DNA of 5,339 nucleotides from assembly GCA_030666885.1 (NCBI GenBank), contig DAOUWY010000150.1, forward strand, positions 1 through 5,339, read 5' to 3'. The notes under the pieces were generated by a model that was not told the origin of the DNA, did not search any database, and saw only the letters and a list, made by a program, of their open reading frames with translations. The stretch comes from Methanosarcinales archaeon. GTDB lineage: Archaea > Halobacteriota > Methanosarcinia > Methanosarcinales > Methanocomedenaceae. This document shows positions 1 to 4,631 of the stretch, piece after piece; position 1 is the first letter of the stretch, and each line of letters begins with the position of its first letter. The translations under genes and the position numbers were made by a program.

Positions 1-48
1 ATCCGTGCGTATCCGTGCGTATCCGTCGAATCCGTGGCATCCGTGTTC
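1..48. repeat. Short tandem repeat tract, five ATCCGT-headed units, cut by the left edge
   Basis: Five units each begin with ATCCGT, at positions 1, 11, 21, 30 and 39. The first two are identical decamers (ATCCGTGCGT). The next two are 9-mers with changed tails and the last is ATCCGTGTTC, so the period is 9-10 bp and the tails decay toward the right. The tract begins at the first base of the window, so more copies probably lie outside. Nothing shows its function. It lies downstream of the minus-strand flavoprotein gene and could be a simple-repeat expansion or part of an intergenic repeat family. Confidence 0.8.
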
Positions 49-180
49 CTTCCTCCTTGATGAATACTATTTCATAAATCAACATATCCAATTAATATCG
101 AGGTCACGGTTTGTAGGACACTACCCCGATTTTCCCGTTCTCGTGTTCTGTCCAGCCTCTTTATCAGGAGCTTAACAAGA
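49..180. other. Non-coding stretch downstream of the flavoprotein gene
   Basis: This stretch lies between the ATCCGT tract and the stop codon of the minus-strand flavoprotein gene. It holds an AT-rich part (about 60-100) and a more GC-rich part (about 100-160). No convincing terminator hairpin, tRNA or conserved small RNA is visible. On the minus strand an AAGGAGGA element (51-58) sits 10 nt before an ATG at 40-38; this is treated as a finding. Confidence 0.5.
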
Positions 181-1533
181 CTATTTCTTCATCTTGCGTA
201 TAGCGAACTCGCATGCCTTTGACAAAGGATCATAGGTCTCGGACACAGCAGGACAGTATGCAAATTCCGCACCATAGAGGTCGTGCAGGTCCATATTTCC
301 TTTTATCGCAAGCGATATCAAATTCACCCGCGATGCCGCGCCTTCTTCACCCACTGCCTGACCGCCTATGATCCTTCCGGTTCTGGCATCTGCGAGGACC
401 TTGACTGTGATTTCCTTTGCACCCGGATACCACTCAGGTCTGGTTAAGCCGCTTGCCTTTCCTGCGACAACCTCATATCCCGCGGATTTTGCAAAGAACA
501 GGTTAAAACCTGTTGCTGCAATTTCCATAGAACCAATGACTGAAACAAAGGTCGTAAGAGACCCATCGTACGTCTCATATCCGCCAGCCGCATTCGTTCC
601 AGCCGCAATCCCCTGGCGGTATGCAGTTGTTGCAAGCTGTGACATCCACGGTTTGTGGTTTATCGGGCTTACGGTCTCTACACAATCACCTGCTGCGTAT
701 ATCCCGGCAATGCTTGTTTCCATTTTTGCATTTGTCTTAATACCCCATGTTCCAGGTTCGCATCCCGCATCCTTTGCCAGGTCCCAGCTGGCACGTACAC
801 CGGATGCCATGATCACCATATCAGCAGGGATGCTTTTGCCATTTACGGCTACAGATGTTACCCTGTCATCACCGGAAACTTTCTCAACAGTGGCATTCAT
901 CATGAGCTTGATGCCGGATTTCTTCAGTGATCTTTCGAGGACTTTTGCAATATCGGGGTCGATCGCTCTCGGGAATGCATGGGGCAGCATCTCCACAACT
1001 GTCACATCAATATTATGTGCTGAAATAGCGGATGCAGTTTCAAGACCGATCGCACCCGCACCGACTACAACAGCACAGGATATGTCCTTTGAATAATCAA
1101 CAACTTGTTTTGCATTTTCCGGGTTGCTTACCACAAAGACTCCCTTGTTGTTCAGTTCATGGGCACCTGGGATCGGAGGTATAAATGGAAAACATCCTGT
1201 TGCGATTATTACCGAGTCGTAGGGAATACTTTTTGCCTCGTCGGTTTCCATATCCACAGCAGTTACGACCAAGTTCTCAGGATCGATTGATATTGCCCTG
1301 TGCTTCAGGAGTTTGAGCATGTTCATTTTTTCCAGCGGGAGGCTGTGTATGAGTTCATCGAACTCATCGATTACACCCTCCATCACAAAGGGCAGCCCGC
1401 ACGGTGAGAACATGTCGTACTCCTTCTGGTCTATAATTGTTATCTGTGCATCAGGATTGACCTTTTTTGCGCTCTTTGCAGCGATAAAACCGCTTACGCC
1501 AAGACCAATGATCACGATTTTAGTGGCTTTCAT
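181..1533 (-). CDS. FAD-dependent pyridine nucleotide-disulfide oxidoreductase (NADH oxidase / CoA-disulfide reductase family)
   Basis: Predicted cytosolic flavoprotein of 450 aa that would use NAD(P)H to reduce oxygen, CoA-disulfide, polysulfide or a related acceptor; the substrate cannot be read from sequence. Counting from MKATK, the N-terminal FAD Rossmann motif is GLGVSG (residues 10-15). SPCGLPF follows, with Cys45 at the position of the single redox cysteine of the Nox/CoADR/Npsr group. Then come an ATG motif before the second domain, the NAD(P)H-binding GAGAIG, and the FAD-contacting IYAAGDC. A C-terminal dimerisation domain ends in EFAYCPAVSETYDPL, resembling the CoADR AYAPPFS-WDP segment including its tyrosine. 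Length matches the family (about 440-460 aa). I prefer the ATG at 1533 because the protein then starts just before the Rossmann strand and an AAAGGAG lies 12 nt upstream. The in-frame ATG at 1593 would add 20 atypical residues. The gene is divergent from pus10 and has no partner gene in view. Family assignment is firm; substrate is not. Confidence 0.88.
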   Translation of the reverse strand: MKATKIVIIGLGVSGFIAAKSAKKVNPDAQITIIDQKEYDMFSPCGLPFVMEGVIDEFDELIHSLPLEKMNMLKLLKHRAISIDPENLVVTAVDMETDEAKSIPYDSVIIATGCFPFIPPIPGAHELNNKGVFVVSNPENAKQVVDYSKDISCAVVVGAGAIGLETASAISAHNIDVTVVEMLPHAFPRAIDPDIAKVLERSLKKSGIKLMMNATVEKVSGDDRVTSVAVNGKSIPADMVIMASGVRASWDLAKDAGCEPGTWGIKTNAKMETSIAGIYAAGDCVETVSPINHKPWMSQLATTAYRQGIAAGTNAAGGYETYDGSLTTFVSVIGSMEIAATGFNLFFAKSAGYEVVAGKASGLTRPEWYPGAKEITVKVLADARTGRIIGGQAVGEEGAASRVNLISLAIKGNMDLHDLYGAEFAYCPAVSETYDPLSKACEFAIRKMKK

Positions 1534-1545
1534 GTGAGTGTATTT

Positions 1546-1552
1546 CTCCTTT
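1546..1552 (-). promoter_or_regulatory. Ribosome binding site that favours the 1533 start of the flavoprotein gene
   Basis: On the minus strand, AAAGGAG ends 12 nt before the ATG at 1533-1531. The spacing is slightly long, but the motif is the only good Shine-Dalgarno match near either candidate start. The upstream in-frame ATG at 1593 has none. Confidence 0.55.
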
Positions 1553-1560
1553 ATTCCAAC

Positions 1561-1580
1561 TGATAATTTTTTTAAAATTT
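1561..1580 (-). promoter_or_regulatory. AT-rich TATA-like promoter candidate for the flavoprotein gene
   Basis: The minus strand reads TTTTAAAAAAATTATC-like sequence here, 28-47 bp upstream of the preferred ATG at 1533. An archaeal TATA box sits about 25-27 bp before the transcription start, which would leave only a very short leader and would clash with the ribosome binding site at 1546-1552. The alternative is a TATATG core in each 38-bp repeat on the minus strand (around 1637-1641 and 1711-1714). Either could be correct. Confidence 0.3.
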
Positions 1581-1605
1581 CCGGAAGATACATTATTTTT
1601 GTATG

Positions 1606-1643
1606 ACAATGTGTCTTTGGTTTATTACAACTTGCATATAGAG
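1606..1643. repeat. 38-bp direct repeat, copy 1
   Basis: This 38-bp block, beginning ACAATGTGTCTTTGG and ending CTTGCATATAGAG, recurs without mismatch at 1680-1717. The 36 bp between the copies shows no similarity to the flanks. The homology frays at both ends with single-base indels (ATG before each copy; G/A-rich bases after). The block carries a TATA-like core. It lies upstream of the flavoprotein gene, 13 bp from that gene's upstream in-frame ATG. Confidence 0.95.
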
Positions 1644-1679
1644 GAGTATCAGTTTGGTAGCGTCACGATCAACCAATGC

Positions 1680-1717
1680 ACAATGTGTCTTTGGTTTATT
1701 ACAACTTGCATATAGAG
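1680..1717. repeat. 38-bp direct repeat, copy 2
   Basis: Exact second copy of the block at 1606-1643, start-to-start distance 74 bp. I found no third copy in the window. The repeat/spacer dimensions (38/36) are within the CRISPR range. Against that, there are only two copies, no cas genes, and no GAAA-type repeat end or clear internal palindrome, so it is annotated only as a direct repeat. Confidence 0.95.
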
Positions 1718-1885
1718 AGGGATGAATCATGTGAGATATACAATAAACAGCATGTGTGAGAAGATCGAGGCGCTGTAGGGTGTGAGGGGTTGCGGTGGCT
1801 GATAGTCCAGGAAATGTGGATTTCAATCGACAGTTCATTCGAAACCTTTTTAGAGTACCAGTGCGCTATTTAGTCCCTTACGATT
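1718..1885. other. Intergenic leader region before pus10
   Basis: No convincing gene or structured RNA is seen. A possible TATA-like element (CTTTTTAGA, about 1846-1854) lies about 32-40 bp before the pus10 ATG, which would fit a leaderless or very short-leader transcript. There is no Shine-Dalgarno sequence directly upstream of 1886. Confidence 0.4.
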
Positions 1886-3208
1886 ATGAATAATATAACT
1901 TACCATATATTTGATACTGCAAACAGGATATTAAAAGAAGGCCCCATATGCGACCACTGCATGGGCCGCCTGTTCGCCAAACTTTCCACAGGTCTGACCA
2001 ACGACCAGAGAGGTGCGGCCGTAAAACTGGCACTTGCCATGGAAGCCGACCAAACACACAGGGAAACTTCAGACGTTACCCTATTACAGGACCTGGCACC
2101 AAGCAGCGCCCATGCCCGCAAGAGCCTGGGGCAGGACGTGCTGCAGGGCAGGTGCTGGGTCTGTAATGGCCTTTTTGAGCAGCTTGACAAATGGGCCAAC
2201 CAGGCATTTGATGCCCTTGCAGGATACGAGTTCGATACATTCCTCATCGGTACACGCCCCTCGGGACTGCTGCTTGAGAATGAAGAAATACTCTGGGCCG
2301 AATCAGGGACCCAGTGGGCTGAACCCCTGAAGACCGAGATGAACAGGGAAATTGGCAGGCGCCTGGAGGGAAGGCTGGGCAAACGGGCCAACCTGAACCG
2401 CCCGCATATAACCGCCCTGCTGGATATTGCAAAGGACGATATAGAACTGGAAGTACGGTCACTGTACATATTTGGCAGGTACCGCAAACTCATAAGAGGT
2501 ATTCCCCAGACCCGGTGGCCCTGCCGGGAATGCAGGGGCAAAGGCTGCCCGCGCTGCAACTTTACCGGACGCATGTACCCTGAATCAGTGGATGAGCTGA
2601 TCGGACCCGAAGTAATAAAGGCCGCAGGTGCAAAAGACACTGTATTCCATGGAGCAGGCAGGGAGGATATCGATGCCCTTATGCTGGGGGGCGGCAGACC
2701 CTTCATAGTAGAGGCCGTGCAACCCCTCAAGCGGCGTATTGACCTTACCAGGCTGCAGCACAGGATCAACCGTTATGCTGCCGGTAAAGTCGAAGTGCTG
2801 GGGCTGAAGTACGTTGAGCACCCTGCCGTAGAAGCCATAAAACAGGCAAAGGCAGATAAAGTTTATAGATTAAGAGTGACATTCAGTGCTAAGATATCCG
2901 AGGAAAGTCTTATATCTGCCCTTGACATAATTGTCCGGGCACCGATAATGCAGAGCACGCCTACCAGGGTAGCCCATCGCAGGGCTGACCTGGTACGGGA
3001 ACGAAGAGTGCATTATACCAAACTGGAAGAACTTTCACCAGACGGCCTGTCAGCCACGATCGTAGTGGGCTGCCAGGGTGGACTGTATGTGAAAGAACTG
3101 GTTTCAGGAGACGAGGGTCGTACAAAACCCAACCTTGCAGAGAACCTTGGTGTGAAAGCAAAGATTGCTGAACTTGACGTAATAAAAATCGAAGGAATAA
3201 TCATTTAA
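1886..3208 (+). CDS. pus10: tRNA pseudouridine synthase Pus10 (Psi54/Psi55)
   Basis: Archaeal Pus10 converts uridine to pseudouridine at positions 54 and 55 in the T-loop of tRNA, replacing bacterial TruB for this site. The 440-aa product has the family layout. An N-terminal zinc-binding region contains C22-x2-C25 (ICDHCMGRLF) and C90-x2-C93 (CWVCNGLF). A THUMP-type RNA-binding region lies at about 97-190. The family segment GIPQTRWPCRECRGKGC (from about 205) carries further cysteines at 213, 216, 221 and 224. The catalytic motif is GREDID, with Asp261 the expected nucleophile by alignment to the TruA GRTD motif, followed by GGGRPF. The C-terminus has the typical YVKELVSGDEGRTKPNL. Residue 265 is Leu where I recall Arg in several homologues. 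The ATG at 1886 gives a normal N-terminus just before the first CxxC; no Shine-Dalgarno is visible. It is the first visible gene of the plus-strand cluster, 21 bp before rpl21e. Confidence 0.96.
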   Translation: MNNITYHIFDTANRILKEGPICDHCMGRLFAKLSTGLTNDQRGAAVKLALAMEADQTHRETSDVTLLQDLAPSSAHARKSLGQDVLQGRCWVCNGLFEQLDKWANQAFDALAGYEFDTFLIGTRPSGLLLENEEILWAESGTQWAEPLKTEMNREIGRRLEGRLGKRANLNRPHITALLDIAKDDIELEVRSLYIFGRYRKLIRGIPQTRWPCRECRGKGCPRCNFTGRMYPESVDELIGPEVIKAAGAKDTVFHGAGREDIDALMLGGGRPFIVEAVQPLKRRIDLTRLQHRINRYAAGKVEVLGLKYVEHPAVEAIKQAKADKVYRLRVTFSAKISEESLISALDIIVRAPIMQSTPTRVAHRRADLVRERRVHYTKLEELSPDGLSATIVVGCQGGLYVKELVSGDEGRTKPNLAENLGVKAKIAELDVIKIEGIII

Positions 3209-3216
3209 TATTTATC

Positions 3217-3221
3217 GGAGG
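3217..3221 (+). promoter_or_regulatory. Ribosome binding site deciding the TTG start of rpl21e
   Basis: GGAGG lies 8 nt upstream of the TTG at 3230. It is the strongest Shine-Dalgarno match among the plus-strand genes and supports initiation at a non-ATG codon. Confidence 0.8.
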
Positions 3222-3229
3222 ATTGAACA

Positions 3230-3520
3230 TTGCCAACATCACACGGTGAAAGAAGGAAGACCAGGTATAAATTAAAGAAAAGCCCGCGAGAAAGAGGACT
3301 CAGCCCTATATCACGTGCCATCCAGGAATTTGAGATCGGACAGGCAGTCCACATAAAACTGGACCCCAGTGTACATAGGGGAATGGCAAACCCCAAGTTC
3401 CATGGCAAGACCGGAAAAGTGGTCGGGCAGCGTGGCCGGGCATATATTGTAGCGGTCAGGGACGGGAATGCTATAAAGCAGGCCATCCTGTATCCGGAGC
3501 ACCTGCGCCCACAGGTATGA
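3230..3520 (+). CDS. rpl21e: 50S ribosomal protein L21e
   Basis: Large-subunit ribosomal protein of the archaeal/eukaryotic L21e family (eL21), 96 aa, matching the usual size of about 95-100 aa. The N-terminus is very basic (HGERRKTRYKLKKSPRERG) as expected for an rRNA-contacting tail. The core VHIKLDPSVHRGMANPKFHG, followed by KTGKVVGQRGRAYIVAV, is the SH3-like barrel signature of the family, and YPEHLRPQ near the end is also typical. Translation starts at TTG, supported by GGAGG 8 nt upstream and by the PTSHGERR beginning common to the family. It lies 21 bp after pus10 and 38 bp before rpoF, so co-transcription is likely. Confidence 0.97.
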   Translation: MPTSHGERRKTRYKLKKSPRERGLSPISRAIQEFEIGQAVHIKLDPSVHRGMANPKFHGKTGKVVGQRGRAYIVAVRDGNAIKQAILYPEHLRPQV

Positions 3521-3558
3521 ACTATAAATCATTGGAATTGGGACACAGGGTATAATTT

Positions 3559-3909
3559 ATGATAGTAAAAGAAGTCATAAGTGAAGAAATAATCACCCTC
3601 GGAGAGGCAAAGGGAATCCTGCTCGAAATCAAAGAGAAGCGGTTAGAAGAAGATATGGAATTGGGATATGAACTAAGAAGGGCTATAAACCATGCCGAGT
3701 TATTTTCCAAGACAGATGGTCCTAAATCCAGGGAGTTGGTGGATAAATTACTTGAACTTGAAAAAATGAAACTGGAGATTGCATACAGGTTAGCAGATAT
3801 TATGCCCACAACCTTTGATGAGATACGTTCAATATATGCAAAAGAGAGGTTTACCCTTTCTGAAGAAGAACTCACTACTATTCTTGACCATATTACCGAT
3901 GCATATTGA
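3559..3909 (+). CDS. rpoF: DNA-directed RNA polymerase subunit F (Rpb4 homologue)
   Basis: RpoF pairs with RpoE (Rpb7) to form the stalk of archaeal RNA polymerase, which helps open-complex formation, RNA binding and termination. The 116-aa product matches the family length. It opens with a beta-rich tip (MIVKEVISEEIITLGEAKGIL) and then forms an acidic, mostly helical protein. The C-terminal HRDC-like part contains KLLELEKMKLEIAYRLADIMPTTFDEIRSIYAKERFTL-type spacing of Leu/Ile, with the family hallmark of a MP..-DE-R-I-A-ER run near residues 80-100. The start at 3559 gives a normal N-terminus; only a weak GGG 8 nt upstream serves as ribosome binding site. The adjacent rpl21e is its usual archaeal neighbour. 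Its codons are more AT-rich than those of pus10. Confidence 0.94.
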   Translation: MIVKEVISEEIITLGEAKGILLEIKEKRLEEDMELGYELRRAINHAELFSKTDGPKSRELVDKLLELEKMKLEIAYRLADIMPTTFDEIRSIYAKERFTLSEEELTTILDHITDAY

Positions 3910-3934
3910 AATGTGGCTTTCAACAATATAAAAC

Positions 3935-3942
3935 TTTATATG
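3935..3942 (+). promoter_or_regulatory. TATA-like box of a candidate internal promoter for DUF655-ksgA
   Basis: TTTATATG matches the archaeal TATA consensus well and is preceded by A-rich bases. It would place a transcription start near 3963-3968, about 70 bp before the DUF655 ATG. A second AT core (ATTATATAAT, 3951-3960) could instead direct a start near 3980-3985. Both lie in the only long gap inside the plus-strand cluster. Confidence 0.5.
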
Positions 3943-3958
3943 TAATCGGTATTATATA

Positions 3959-3974
3959 ATCCTTAAAAAAGGAT
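3959..3974 (+). other. Small hairpin in the rpoF-DUF655 gap
   Basis: ATCCTT (3959-3964) and AAGGAT (3969-3974) form a perfect 6-bp inverted repeat around an AAAA loop. No U-tract follows directly, so it is not a classical terminator. It could be a weak RNA hairpin near the 5' end of the downstream transcript, a protein-binding palindrome just below the TATA boxes, or chance in AT-rich DNA. Confidence 0.45.
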
Positions 3975-4037
3975 GCAAAGAGCTTCTTATTTAGTATTTT
4001 GGAAATATTTGATAATTTTGGTTGTGAGTGGATAATT

Positions 4038-4631
4038 ATGGTAACTGGTAAAAAACCTCAAAAAGAAGAGTGGGGATTGGTATTGGACTTTTTACCATAT
4101 GGAAGTCCGGAAGATAACAGGCCTGTGTACCAAAAAAAACCACTTGTGCAGGCTGTAGGTGAATCCCATTTTGTACTGATGGAATTGATGCTTAAAGATG
4201 ACATTGTTTCCCAGACGCAGGATAGAGTATATATTGGCGAAGGGGACCGGAATGTGATCGATCATGTCAAACGCAGGGTTACTTATGATGAACTCACACA
4301 CGGTTCACAGATGGAACTTCCATTCATCCTGGAAAATATCATACTTGAGAAAGAGTCTAAATATGTGGATTTCTTCAATGATGCATATCCCATTACCAAC
4401 AGGCTTCACATGCTTGAACTCCTACCCGGTATCGGCAAGAAATTGATGTGGGCCATCATAGATGAACATAAAAAAGGAAAATTCCTGAACTTCAATAATC
4501 TTGTCGAGCGGGTTAAAGGTCTTCATACACCAGAGAAATTAATATGCCACCGGATCATCGATGAATTGAAGGATGAGAATATCAAATACCGCCTTTTCAC
4601 AACGCCTGCCAAAAGCCGCCACCATAAATGA
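4038..4631 (+). CDS. DUF655 family protein with helix-hairpin-helix motif, function unknown
   Basis: Archaeal protein of 197 aa whose family (DUF655) has no established function. The sequence shows the family pattern: an opening EWGLVLDFLPYGSPED (residues 11-26), then KKPLVQAVGE (33-42), then RVYIGEGDRNVIDHVKRR (63-80), and an FFNDAYPITNRLHMLELL block (112-129). A helix-hairpin-helix follows with LPGIGKKLMW (129-138), a non-specific nucleic-acid-binding element. The rest is helical and lysine-rich. Together this suggests an RNA- or DNA-binding cytosolic protein; the position between rpoF and ksgA suggests ribosome biogenesis or transcription, by inference only. I chose the ATG at 4038 because the conserved region begins right after it. 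The longer reading from TTG 3999 adds 13 residues with no family resemblance. The stop overlaps the ksgA start as ATGA, suggesting translational coupling. Confidence 0.9.
   Translation: MVTGKKPQKEEWGLVLDFLPYGSPEDNRPVYQKKPLVQAVGESHFVLMELMLKDDIVSQTQDRVYIGEGDRNVIDHVKRRVTYDELTHGSQMELPFILENIILEKESKYVDFFNDAYPITNRLHMLELLPGIGKKLMWAIIDEHKKGKFLNFNNLVERVKGLHTPEKLICHRIIDELKDENIKYRLFTTPAKSRHHK

Noticed and set aside
111..153. GGACA (116-120) pairing with TGTCC (149-153) as a terminator for the flavoprotein gene
   Set aside because: Only 5 bp of stem with a 28-nt loop and no T-tract on the minus strand; not distinguishable from chance.
368..1096. 242-aa plus-strand open frame antisense to the flavoprotein gene
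   Set aside because: It is a shadow of the flavoprotein gene, whose motifs are intact on the other strand; no family resemblance or initiation signal supports it.
1606..1717. Formal CRISPR array call
   Set aside because: Two copies and one spacer, no cas genes, and no typical repeat features make the call unsafe; kept as direct repeats with a finding.
1593..1838. 81-aa minus-strand open frame upstream of the flavoprotein gene, its stop overlapping the ATG at 1593 as TAATG
   Set aside because: It spans both 38-bp repeats, and because they are 74 bp apart they are read in different frames, which argues against coding selection. The translation has no recognisable domain and no ribosome binding site was evident.
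1718..1885. Possible tRNA, C/D-box RNA or CRISPR-repeat remnant (the TTTCAATC string near 1830)
   Set aside because: No cloverleaf, no paired C and D boxes, and the eight-base resemblance to common repeat ends is too short to mean anything.
1900..2769. 289-aa open frame antisense to pus10
   Set aside because: It lies entirely within the confidently identified pus10. Its composition is serine/arginine/proline-rich, as expected for the antisense of a G+C-rich gene, with no domain.
3999..4037. TTG start extending DUF655 by 13 residues
   Set aside because: The extra residues do not resemble the family, and this region is AT-rich leader close to the promoter boxes. The ATG at 4038 sits just before the conserved part.
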